The position numbers and the translations under genes were made by a program. Shown piece by piece: positions 1 through 7,004 of a DNA stretch of 14,441 nucleotides (positions are counted from its first letter, which is position 1; each line of letters starts with the position of its first letter). The stretch comes from Bacteroidales bacterium (GTDB lineage Bacteria > Bacteroidota > Bacteroidia > Bacteroidales > Paludibacteraceae). The notes beneath the pieces are model-generated. The model searched no databases and was not told where the DNA came from. It saw only the letters and a program-made list of their open reading frames with translations. The stretch spans positions 1 through 14,441 of the forward strand of contig CAAGFD010000043.1 of assembly GCA_900769035.1 (NCBI GenBank). Reading direction: 5' to 3'.

Positions 1-1
1 A

Positions 2-778
2 GCCATGAAAGAGTGTAAGGCTTTGGGTAAGACGATAGTAGCTCATTGCGAAGTGAATGATTTGCTTTGTGGAGGATATATTCACGATGGAATTTATGCC
101 GCTAAAAATGGTCATAAAGGTATATGCTCCGAAAGTGAATGGCGCCAGGTAGAGCGAGATATTAATCTGGTTAGAGAAACAGGATGCAGTTATCACGTGT
201 GCCATATCTCTACAAAAGAGAGTGTAGACCTTATTCGCAAAGCTAAGGCTGAAGGGCTCCCTGTTACGTGTGAAACGGCTCCTCATTACTTGATTCTTTG
301 TGATGAGGATTTGAAAGAAGACGGTGCATATAAGATGAATCCGCCTCTTCGCTCAAGAGCAGATAAAGAGGCTTTGATAGAGGGTATTTTAGATGGCACT
401 ATAGATTGTATTGCTACCGACCATGCCCCTCATTCTGCCGAGGAGAAAGCAAAAGGCTTGAAAGATAGTGCGTTCGGCATTAGCGGACTCGAAATAGCAT
501 TCCCTTTGATGTTTACCCATTTCGTGAAAAATAATAAGATACATGTGGAGCGGTTGATTCAATTGATGAGTATTAATCCTCGACGTATCATGGGCTTGCA
601 ACCTTATGCCATTGGATCGGATGCAGATTTGGCAATTTTTAATATTATTGCTAATTATTCTATAAATGCAGAAAGATTCGAGTCGATGGGAAAATGTACA
701 CCATTCGACGGCTATAAAGTGGAAACGGAATGCGTGGGTACACTCATAAAAGGAGAATTTGTTTATAGAACTTTTTAG
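2..778 (+). CDS. pyrC: Dihydroorotase, class I type (5' end cut off by the window)
   Basis: This is the C-terminal part of a dihydroorotase, the zinc amidohydrolase that interconverts carbamoyl-aspartate and dihydroorotate in pyrimidine synthesis. About 258 codons are visible, against roughly 420-450 for the family, so the N-terminal HxH metal motif lies upstream of the window and the ATG at 5 is probably internal. Numbering from that Met, visible metal and active-site motifs are AHCE (His14), VCHIS (His67), the substrate-loop motif NPPLR (112-116) and ATDHAPH (Asp139, His140, His143). The C-terminal GSDADLAIF is the composite-domain strand typical of the family. Allantoinase and hydantoinase are related, but NPPLR with DGTIDCIATDHAPH favours dihydroorotase. 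The stop at 778 lies 21 bases before the purE promoter; I see no strong terminator between them, so some read-through is possible. Confidence 0.9.
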   Translation, partial: AMKECKALGKTIVAHCEVNDLLCGGYIHDGIYAAKNGHKGICSESEWRQVERDINLVRETGCSYHVCHISTKESVDLIRKAKAEGLPVTCETAPHYLILCDEDLKEDGAYKMNPPLRSRADKEALIEGILDGTIDCIATDHAPHSAEEKAKGLKDSAFGISGLEIAFPLMFTHFVKNNKIHVERLIQLMSINPRRIMGLQPYAIGSDADLAIFNIIANYSINAERFESMGKCTPFDGYKVETECVGTLIKGEFVYRTF

Positions 779-798
779 AAAAAAACGTGTAAATTTTT

Positions 799-829
799 AT
801 TGTCAACTCAAGATTAAATGGTAACTTTG
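799..829 (+). promoter_or_regulatory. Predicted Bacteroidota-type promoter for the pur operon
   Basis: ATTG at 799-802 and TAACTTTG at 822-829 are separated by 19 bases. This fits the -33 (TTTG) and -7 (TAnnTTTG) consensus used by the primary sigma factor of Bacteroides and relatives, with a one-base mismatch in the -33 box. Transcription would start near 834-837. No comparable promoter is visible nearer to purE, so this is the best candidate to drive the whole operon. Confidence 0.7.
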
Positions 830-839
830 CAAACGTTTT

Positions 840-878
840 TTCTTGCATGAATTATTCACAAAATAATGGATGTAAGAA
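840..878 (+). promoter_or_regulatory. Leader hairpin 1, near the predicted transcript 5' end
   Basis: Arms 840-848 and 870-878 form nine pairs (one G-U). After a 2x2 internal loop (GA/GG), arms 851-856 and 862-867 form six more pairs around the five-base loop CACAA. It starts only a few bases after the predicted transcription start. A 5'-end hairpin of this kind could stabilise the mRNA or form part of a ligand-binding fold; the sequence alone does not say which. Confidence 0.55.
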
Positions 879-916
879 GTAAAATAGCCGTTAAAAAGAG
901 AGTTTTTTTTGAATAG
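866..916 (+). other. Possible 16-codon leader ORF
   Basis: ATG at 866 opens a 16-residue frame (MDVRSKIAVKKRVFFE) ending in TAG at 914-916. An A-rich stretch precedes the ATG, as is common in this phylum, but the start codon lies within the 3' half of hairpin 1. Frames this short are common by chance in AT-rich DNA, so this is listed only because of its position in a structured leader. Confidence 0.15.
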
Positions 917-922
917 AAATAG

Positions 923-1003
923 ATGATAAAAAGGAGTAATAAAAATCGCAAAAGTCGTGCTGTTCGTGTTTTTAAATACGATAACGGTATTTTTGCGATA
1001 TAA
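923..1003 (+). other. Possible 26-codon basic leader peptide upstream of purE
   Basis: ATG at 923 opens a 26-residue frame ending in TAA at 1001-1003. The peptide begins MIKRSNKNRKSRAVRV and ends in FAI, with eight Lys/Arg residues in the first 15. The frame covers the whole of hairpin 2 (945-999) and stops six bases before hairpin 3. A ribosome translating it would open hairpin 2, so it could work as a leader peptide that chooses between RNA folds. It may also be a chance frame. No residue is enriched that would point to a particular amino-acid signal. Confidence 0.3.
945..999 (+). promoter_or_regulatory. Leader hairpin 2 (two-part stem)
   Basis: A perfect 9-base inverted repeat, ATCGCAAAA at 945-953 and TTTTGCGAT at 991-999, closes a domain that contains a second hairpin. 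The inner arms are TCGTGTT at 964-970 and AAATACGA from 974-981, with one G-U pair. The 3' arm overlaps the segment 994-1000, which is also complementary to 1045-1051, so this stem competes with a pairing further downstream. Confidence 0.5.
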
Positions 1004-1009
1004 TGATAT

Positions 1010-1048
1010 GATAGGCTGCGCCGGATATTTATCCGATAGCGGCCTATC
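1010..1048 (+). promoter_or_regulatory. Leader hairpin 3, possible attenuator upstream of purE
   Basis: GATAGGC at 1010-1016 pairs perfectly with GCCTATC at 1042-1048. Inside, CGGAT at 1022-1026 pairs with ATCCG at 1031-1035 around a four-base loop. It is the most GC-rich structure in the leader. The sequence after it (CGCACTTTTATG) has only four consecutive T, so as an intrinsic terminator it would be weak. It ends 34 bases before the purE start codon. An attenuator that lets part of transcription through is plausible; a full terminator is unlikely because no other promoter for purE is visible. Confidence 0.5.
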
Positions 1049-1082
1049 GCACTTTTATGTTGTAAAATAATTTATACGATAT

Positions 1083-1589
1083 ATGAATCCAAGAGTCAGT
1101 ATAATAATGGGTAGCACAAGTGATATGCCCGTAATGGAAAAGGCTGCCAAGATATTAGATGAGTTTAAAGTGCCGTTTGAAATACATGCTTTGTCGGCAC
1201 ATCGTACCCCAAAAGAGGTAGAGGAGTTTGCTTCGAATGCGGCGGGGCGCGGCATAGAAGTGATAATAGCAGCTGCCGGTATGGCTGCTCACTTGCCAGG
1301 CGTAATAGCCGCAAGTACTACTTTGCCTGTAATAGGTGTGCCTATTAATGCTTCTTTGCAAGGTATGGATGCTTTACTTGCTATTGTGCAAATGCCTCCG
1401 GGTATTCCGGTAGCTACTGTGGGTATTAATGCCGCAATGAATGCCGCCTTATTGGCTATACAAATGATGGCTATCGCTGATGAACGTTTGGCTAAAGAAT
1501 TTGCTGATTATAAGAGTGGATTGAAAAATAAAATTGTTAAAGCTAATGAGGAACTGAAAGAGATTAAGTTCCAATATAAAACAAATTAA
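1083..1589 (+). CDS. purE: N5-carboxyaminoimidazole ribonucleotide mutase, class I PurE
   Basis: PurE makes CAIR from N5-CAIR in step 6 of purine synthesis. The 168-residue length is normal and the octamer-forming fold is expected to be cytosolic. Visible motifs are MGSTSDMPVM (9-18, phosphate and ribose binding), SAHRTP (38-43, with the catalytic-region His40), AAGMAAHLPG, and the C-terminal LQGMDALLAIVQMPPGIPVA. SAHRTP, as opposed to SAHK, marks a class I enzyme. Class I enzymes normally depend on PurK to make N5-CAIR, and no purK is present in this window. The ATG at 1083 is chosen because the family N-terminus starts a few residues before GST; no Shine-Dalgarno is seen. It is the first pur gene after the structured leader, and the purL start follows nine bases after its stop. 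Confidence 0.96.
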   Translation: MNPRVSIIMGSTSDMPVMEKAAKILDEFKVPFEIHALSAHRTPKEVEEFASNAAGRGIEVIIAAAGMAAHLPGVIAASTTLPVIGVPINASLQGMDALLAIVQMPPGIPVATVGINAAMNAALLAIQMMAIADERLAKEFADYKSGLKNKIVKANEELKEIKFQYKTN

Positions 1590-1598
1590 TGCCTCATT

Positions 1599-4500
1599 AT
1601 GAATTACAGAATTTTTGTAGAAAAGAAGCCTCAGTTCAGAGTAGAGGCAAACAGTCTTTTAAAGGAACTGAATTCCAATTTGAGTCTTGATTTAAAAACA
1701 CTCAGACTTATCAATGTTTACGACCTTTTCGGCTTTACTCCTGAGCTGTTGGAAAAAACTCGTATGGGCGTTTTCGGTGAAACCGTTACCGATTTCGTAT
1801 ACGATAGTTTCTGTTTAGATGGCTTGTCATATGTGGCAATAGAGAGTATCCCGGGTCAGTTTGACCAACGCGCAGCCAGTGCTGTAGATTGCGTAAAACT
1901 GTTGGAGCCGGATGCCGAAGTAGCTATACGCTGTGCAAGATTAATTGTTTTTGAAGATAATCTTTCGGCAGATATATTGGCAAAAATAAAAAAATACACT
2001 ATTAATGCCGTTGAATGCCGTGAAAAAGATATGAGTCGCCTTGCGATACCCGAAGCGGCTGGAGCCGGTGATGTGGATATTCTCGTCGGCTTTAGAAATA
2101 TGACAGACGATGAGTTAGCTACTTATTGTAAGGCGAATGGTTTGGCAATGAATGCCGATGACTTACGTTGTGTGGTCAACTATTTTAAAAATGAAGGTCG
2201 TGACCCTTATCATACCGAGTTGATGATTCTCGATACTTATTGGAGCGACCACTGCCGCCATACTACTTTTACTACAGAATTGCGTGATATTACGGTAGAT
2301 ACATCCTTTATTGCAGAGAGCATTAACGGTTCTTTGAAATTGTATCATAAAATGCGTAGCGAATTGGGTAGAGAGAATAAATCTCAATGCCTTATGGATA
2401 TCGCATGTATAGGAGCTCGTTATCTGCGTAAAATGGGATATCTCAATGATTTGGAACAGTCGGAAGAGAACAATGCATGCTCAATATTTGTGGATGTGGA
2501 TGTAGATGGTAAAGTAGAAAAATGGTTGCTTCAGTTTAAGAATGAAACGCATAACCATCCTACTGAAATCGAGCCATTTGGAGGAGCATCTACATGCCTT
2601 GGCGGTGCTATTCGTGACCCTCTATCCGGACGTGCTTATGTCTATCAAGCTATGCGTGTAACCGGTGCCGGAAATATTTATCAATCGGTAGAAGATACTT
2701 TGGTGGGTAAATTGCCACAACGCATTATAACTACAAAAGCTGCAGCCGGATATTCCAGCTACGGCAATCAAATTGGTCTTGCTACTACTCATCTTCGCGA
2801 AATATATCATCCTGATTATGTAGCTAAACGTCTTGAAGTAGGTGCAGTAGTAGGTGCCGTTAAAGCAGAAAATGTGCGTCGAGAGACTCCCGCTCCGGGC
2901 GATGTGGTACTTATGTTAGGCGGTCGCACAGGTCGTGATGGCGTAGGTGGTGCTACCGGTTCTTCTAAAGAGCATACGGTATCATCGCTCGAGACGTGCT
3001 CCAGTGAAGTACAGAAAGGTAATGCTCCGGAAGAGCGTAAGTTGGAACGCCTTTTCCGTCGCCCTGAAGTTACCCGCTTAATAAAGAAATCGAATGATTT
3101 CGGTGCAGGTGGCGTTTCTGTTGCTATAGGTGAGTTGGCAGACGGATTGGATATTTACCTCGATAGAGTACGTACTAAATATACGGGGCTTAATGCAACG
3201 GAACTCGCTATCAGCGAGAGTCAAGAGCGTATGGCTGTAGTTGTTGAGGCAAAAGATAAAGACCTCTTTATGCAATATTGCGCTTCTGAAAATATAGAGG
3301 TAGTGCACGTTGCCGATGTTACCGACAAGGCAAGAATGTGCATGTATTATCATGGAAAAACTATCGTAGATCTTAAACGTGAATTTATAGATTCTGCTGG
3401 AGCAGTACATTATACTACTGCCGAAATAGAGGGTGTAGAGGATAAGAATCCTTTCGTACGTGAGGTTGAAGGAGCTGATTTATCTCAACGCTTTGTTAAT
3501 AACTTGAAAGATGATAACGTACAGACACAAAAAGGAATGATAGAGACTTTTGATGCCACTATCGGACGTAGTACGGTACTCATGCCTTTCGGTGGAAAAT
3601 ATCAAAGAACGGAGACGCAAGTGAGCGTTCAGAAACTACCTGTCGATGGCTTTACGAATTCTGCCAGTATGATGGCTTATGGTTTTAATCCGTTCGTCTC
3701 TAAATGGAGCCCTTATCATGGAGCAGCTTATGCTGTAGTTGAGGCTTGTACTAAAGTTGTTGCTGCAGGTGGAGATTATTCTAAAATGAGATTCTCTTAT
3801 CAAGAATATTTCCAACGTATGTCGGATAAGAAATCTTGGGGTAAACCGCTTGCTGCTTTACTCGGCGCTTTGGAAATGCAGAACGACCTTAAATTGCCTT
3901 CGATAGGAGGAAAAGATTCTATGAGTGGTACATTCCAAGATATTAATGTGCCGCCAACTCTTATCGCATTCGGTATCACTATGGTAGATGCTGCTAAAGT
4001 TGTTTCTTCTCATTTTGCTAAGGCAAATCAACACATATATATTATTAAGCATACGCCAAAGGCAAATTATATGCCTGACACGGAAATGCTTAAAGCTAAT
4101 TTTGCAAATATACATAGCCTTATTCAATTAAATGGTATCTCTTCTGCCTTTGCAGTAGGAATGGGTGGTGTGGCAGAAGCCATTGCAAAAATGAGCTTTG
4201 GTTCTAAAGTAGGCTGTGAAGTTAAATATGATGAGAAAGAGATATTTAACTATAATTATGGCTCCATAATCTTTACCTCCGATTCGGAAGTCGATATGCC
4301 TAATGTAGAAAAAATCGGTGAAACTATAGAAGATAAAGCTGTTATTGTAAACGGAAATAAGTTCGATATCGAAGAGTTATATCATGTCAATACCGATAAA
4401 TTGGCTACGGTATATCCTATTGTAGCTCCGGCAAAAGAGATGAATATGGATATTACTCCAATGCAAAAACCTGTTGCCGTTTATCCTTATGATGCAGTGG

Positions 4501-5303
4501 AGCATCCGAGGGTATTTATACCTGTATTCCCGGGTACAAACTGCGATTATGATTTGTCGAAAGCCTTTAGATGTGCAGGCGCTGATGTGCACACAATGGT
4601 ATTCTGTAATCTTACACCGGAGGATATAGAGAAATCAATAAAAACTATGGTGGAAGAACTGAAACAATGCCATATCTTTGCTTTGGCAGGTGGTTTCTCT
4701 TCAGGAGATGAACCTGACGGATCCGCTAAATTTATTGCTACGGTACTAAGAAATAGTGATGTTGCTCGTGAAATCCATGCACTTATTGATAGAAAAGGCC
4801 TTATCATCGGAATCTGTAATGGTTTCCAAGCCCTCGTTAAATCAGGACTTTTGCCATATGGCAGATTAGGAAAAGTTACTGAAGAGAGCCCGACATTATT
4901 CCGAAATAATATCAATCGTCATATCTCACAAATGGTTACTACCCGAATCAGCACACTTAACTCCCCATGGTTGCGTGGCTTTAAGTTGGGTGATGAGCAT
5001 ACAATAGCAATGAGCCATGGCGAAGGTAAATTCGTGGTTTCCGAAGAGTTGGCAAAGCAACTTTTTGAAAAAGGTCAGGTGGCATTTCAATATGTTGATG
5101 ATTGTGGAAACGTTACTATGAAGTCGCCGGAAAACCCTAATGGATCAAGCTATGCTATCGAGGGTATTATCTCTGAAGATGGATTGATTCTTGGAAAAAT
5201 GGGACATACCGAGCGATATGAAGAGAATATATTTAGAAATATCGAAGGAAATAAATATCAAGCCCTTTTCGATAATGCAGTAGCATATTTTAATAAAAAA
5301 TAA
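1599..5303 (+). CDS. purL: Phosphoribosylformylglycinamidine synthase, long single-chain PurL
   Basis: This enzyme converts FGAR, ATP and glutamine to FGAM (step 4). At 1234 residues it is the large form in which the PurS-like, synthase and glutaminase parts are fused, so no separate purS or purQ is needed. Domains in order: PurS-like N-terminus (about 1-150); linker with YWSDHCRH (214-221); first synthase half with NETHNHPT (315-322), GGRTGRDGVGG from 441 and NDFGAGG from 499; second half with GGKDSMSG (770-777); and a class I glutaminase domain from about 973. The glutaminase nucleophile is Cys1073 in GICNGFQ, with His1203 and Glu1205 in GHTER completing the triad. Nothing essential appears missing. 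The stop is two bases before the next purC. Confidence 0.97.
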   Translation: MNYRIFVEKKPQFRVEANSLLKELNSNLSLDLKTLRLINVYDLFGFTPELLEKTRMGVFGETVTDFVYDSFCLDGLSYVAIESIPGQFDQRAASAVDCVKLLEPDAEVAIRCARLIVFEDNLSADILAKIKKYTINAVECREKDMSRLAIPEAAGAGDVDILVGFRNMTDDELATYCKANGLAMNADDLRCVVNYFKNEGRDPYHTELMILDTYWSDHCRHTTFTTELRDITVDTSFIAESINGSLKLYHKMRSELGRENKSQCLMDIACIGARYLRKMGYLNDLEQSEENNACSIFVDVDVDGKVEKWLLQFKNETHNHPTEIEPFGGASTCLGGAIRDPLSGRAYVYQAMRVTGAGNIYQSVEDTLVGKLPQRIITTKAAAGYSSYGNQIGLATTHLREIYHPDYVAKRLEVGAVVGAVKAENVRRETPAPGDVVLMLGGRTGRDGVGGATGSSKEHTVSSLETCSSEVQKGNAPEERKLERLFRRPEVTRLIKKSNDFGAGGVSVAIGELADGLDIYLDRVRTKYTGLNATELAISESQERMAVVVEAKDKDLFMQYCASENIEVVHVADVTDKARMCMYYHGKTIVDLKREFIDSAGAVHYTTAEIEGVEDKNPFVREVEGADLSQRFVNNLKDDNVQTQKGMIETFDATIGRSTVLMPFGGKYQRTETQVSVQKLPVDGFTNSASMMAYGFNPFVSKWSPYHGAAYAVVEACTKVVAAGGDYSKMRFSYQEYFQRMSDKKSWGKPLAALLGALEMQNDLKLPSIGGKDSMSGTFQDINVPPTLIAFGITMVDAAKVVSSHFAKANQHIYIIKHTPKANYMPDTEMLKANFANIHSLIQLNGISSAFAVGMGGVAEAIAKMSFGSKVGCEVKYDEKEIFNYNYGSIIFTSDSEVDMPNVEKIGETIEDKAVIVNGNKFDIEELYHVNTDKLATVYPIVAPAKEMNMDITPMQKPVAVYPYDAVEHPRVFIPVFPGTNCDYDLSKAFRCAGADVHTMVFCNLTPEDIEKSIKTMVEELKQCHIFALAGGFSSGDEPDGSAKFIATVLRNSDVAREIHALIDRKGLIIGICNGFQALVKSGLLPYGRLGKVTEESPTLFRNNINRHISQMVTTRISTLNSPWLRGFKLGDEHTIAMSHGEGKFVVSEELAKQLFEKGQVAFQYVDDCGNVTMKSPENPNGSSYAIEGIISEDGLILGKMGHTERYEENIFRNIEGNKYQALFDNAVAYFNKK

Positions 5304-5305
5304 TC

Positions 5306-6043
5306 ATGGAAAATTTTATCGACGAAAACCAATTCCCTACAACTAAGATGTTGTACGAAGGAAAGGCAAAACAGATATTCGAAACACCCGACGAAGATAA
5401 AGTTATCGTTCATTATAAAGATGATGCTTCTGCTTATAATGGTATAAAACGTGCTCAAATCACTAATAAGGGAGTACTTAATAATAAAATCTCTTCTATC
5501 ATTTATCAGAAGTTGGGAGAGTATGGTGTAAAGACGCACTTTATCCGCCGTATAGACGACCGAAATCAACTATGTAGAAAGGTGCAGGTATTCCCTTTGG
5601 AGGTTATTGTGCGAAACAGAGCTGCCGGGTCGATGGCTACACGTCTCGGACTCGAAGAGGGGATGAAGTTCGACAATGTAATATATGAATATTGCTATAA
5701 GAATGATGAACTCGACGATCCTCTTATAAATGAGCATCATGCTGTTGCACTGGGACTTTCTACTTACGAGGAGATGGAAAAAATTCATGAATTGGCTTCT
5801 CGAATCAATAAATACCTCATCGAGATTTTTAGTCAAATCGGTGTTGTGTTGGTTGATTTTAAAGTGGAATTCGGTAGATTGTCTGACGGTTCACTCGTGT
5901 TGAGCGATGAAATCAGTCCTGATACTTGCCGCCTTTGGGATGCTAAAACCATGGAATGCATGGATAAAGATCGTTTCCGCCGAGATTTGGGAAGAGTTGC
6001 CGAAGCATATAATGAAATTTTAAACCGTTTGTCAAAATTATAA
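5306..6043 (+). CDS. purC: SAICAR synthetase, short bacterial type (first of two PurC)
   Basis: PurC joins aspartate to CAIR using ATP to give SAICAR. This copy, 245 residues, belongs to the compact Bacillus/E. coli subtype. Motifs visible: the glycine-rich YEGKAKQIF (17-25), DDASAYNG (39-46), the first family signature FPLEVIVRNRAAGS (96-109), the second signature LVDFKVEFG (182-190) and LSDEISPDTCRLWD (199-212). All family residues I can check are present, so it should be active. It sits two bases after purL and 11 bases before a second SAICAR synthetase of a different subtype. The two proteins share only the family motifs, so they are not a recent duplication. Why both are kept is unknown. 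Confidence 0.95.
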   Translation: MENFIDENQFPTTKMLYEGKAKQIFETPDEDKVIVHYKDDASAYNGIKRAQITNKGVLNNKISSIIYQKLGEYGVKTHFIRRIDDRNQLCRKVQVFPLEVIVRNRAAGSMATRLGLEEGMKFDNVIYEYCYKNDELDDPLINEHHAVALGLSTYEEMEKIHELASRINKYLIEIFSQIGVVLVDFKVEFGRLSDGSLVLSDEISPDTCRLWDAKTMECMDKDRFRRDLGRVAEAYNEILNRLSKL

Positions 6044-6054
6044 TACAATATAAA

Positions 6055-7002
6055 ATGAAAGCACTTACTGCTACTAATTTTAATTTCAAAGCACAAACCA
6101 AAGTATATAATGGTAAAGTGCGTGATGTTTATTTCCTTTCTGATGGTCGCCTTGTGATGGTGGCAACAGATAGAATTTCTGCTTTTGATGTGATATTGCC
6201 AAAAGGAATTCCTTATAAAGGACAGATTCTTAATCAAATAGCGGCAAAATTTTTAGATAGTACGGCAGATATATGTCCTAACTGGAAACTTGCAGTGCCA
6301 GACCCTATGGTTACTGTGGGCGTTTGTTGCCAAGGTTTTCCGGTAGAGATGATAGTTCGCGGATATCTTTGCGGTAGCGCATGGCGTGCATATAAAAAAG
6401 GTGTACGTGAAATATGTGGAGTGAAACTCCCTGACGGTATGCGTGAAAACGAGAAATTTCCAACCCCTATCATCACGCCTACTACTAAAGCGGAAATAGG
6501 TGAGCATGATGAAGATATCTCTCGTGAAGAGATTATCGCTCGCGGTCTCGTTTCTAAAGAAGATTACGAAATATTAGAGAAATATACACTTGCCCTCTTT
6601 GAAAGAGGTACTCAAATAGCAGCGGAAAGAGGTCTTATCCTTGTAGATACAAAATATGAATTCGGAAAAATTGACGATAAAATCTATCTCATGGACGAAA
6701 TTCATACACCGGATTCAAGTAGATATTTCTATGCTGAGGGATATGAACAAAACTTTAAAGAGGGAAAACCTCAACGTCAATTGAGTAAAGAGTTCGTACG
6801 CGAATGGCTGATGGAGAATGGATTCCAAGGTCGCGAAGGTGATGTATTGCCTGAGATGACCGATGAAGTGGTAAATAATATTACCCTCCGCTATTGTGAG
6901 TTGTATGAGCATATTACAGGAGAAAAATTTATTCTTACAGATGATAATACGGATTTGTCTGCCAGAATAGAAAAAAATATTTCAGAATATCTTGATAAAT
7001 AA
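6055..7002 (+). CDS. purC: SAICAR synthetase, long Ade1-like type (second of two PurC)
   Basis: This 315-residue protein is the longer subtype of SAICAR synthetase, like yeast Ade1, which has about 306 residues. Motifs: YNGKVRDVY (18-26), ATDRISAFDV (37-46), the first PurC signature as FPVEMIVRGYLCGS (95-108), the second as LVDTKYEFG (196-204), then LMDEIHTPDSSRY. In the first signature, Cys106 sits where Thr or Ala is usual, a mild change. The C-terminal extension (about 225-315), with DEVVNNITLRYCELYEHITG, is typical of the Ade1-like form. It carries out the same predicted reaction as the preceding gene. The start ATG at 6055 has an AT-rich upstream region and no Shine-Dalgarno. The purF gene begins two bases after its stop. 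Confidence 0.95.
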   Translation: MKALTATNFNFKAQTKVYNGKVRDVYFLSDGRLVMVATDRISAFDVILPKGIPYKGQILNQIAAKFLDSTADICPNWKLAVPDPMVTVGVCCQGFPVEMIVRGYLCGSAWRAYKKGVREICGVKLPDGMRENEKFPTPIITPTTKAEIGEHDEDISREEIIARGLVSKEDYEILEKYTLALFERGTQIAAERGLILVDTKYEFGKIDDKIYLMDEIHTPDSSRYFYAEGYEQNFKEGKPQRQLSKEFVREWLMENGFQGREGDVLPEMTDEVVNNITLRYCELYEHITGEKFILTDDNTDLSARIEKNISEYLDK

Positions 7003-7004
7003 TT

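Larger units (their letters stand above)
779..1082 (+). promoter_or_regulatory. Structured leader region upstream of purE
   Basis: This 304-base gap between pyrC and purE has no gene of normal size. It holds a Bacteroidota-type promoter (799-829) and, starting near 835, a predicted leader of about 245 nt with three separate inverted repeats: 840-878, 945-999 and 1010-1048. The segment 994-1000 can pair either with 945-950 or with 1045-1051, so two of the hairpins may exclude each other. Two very short reading frames (866-916 and 923-1003) lie inside it. The layout suggests control of the pur operon by attenuation or another RNA switch, but I cannot match it to a known riboswitch family. The stretch 879-944 is A/T-rich, with a run of eight T at 903-910, and has no other structure I can see. 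Confidence 0.6.

Noticed and set aside
1010..1060. Strong intrinsic terminator before purE
   Set aside because: The hairpin is good, but the following tract has only four consecutive T, and no other promoter for purE is visible. It is kept as a possible partial attenuator.
779..1082. Classical purine (guanine/adenine) riboswitch upstream of purE
   Set aside because: I do not find the conserved three-way-junction core or the paired loop sequences; the hairpins here have a different layout.
3078..3410. Open frames of 60-150 codons on the minus strand inside purL and other pur genes
   Set aside because: They lie wholly within well-supported genes, have no recognisable motifs and look like reverse-strand shadows of coding sequence.
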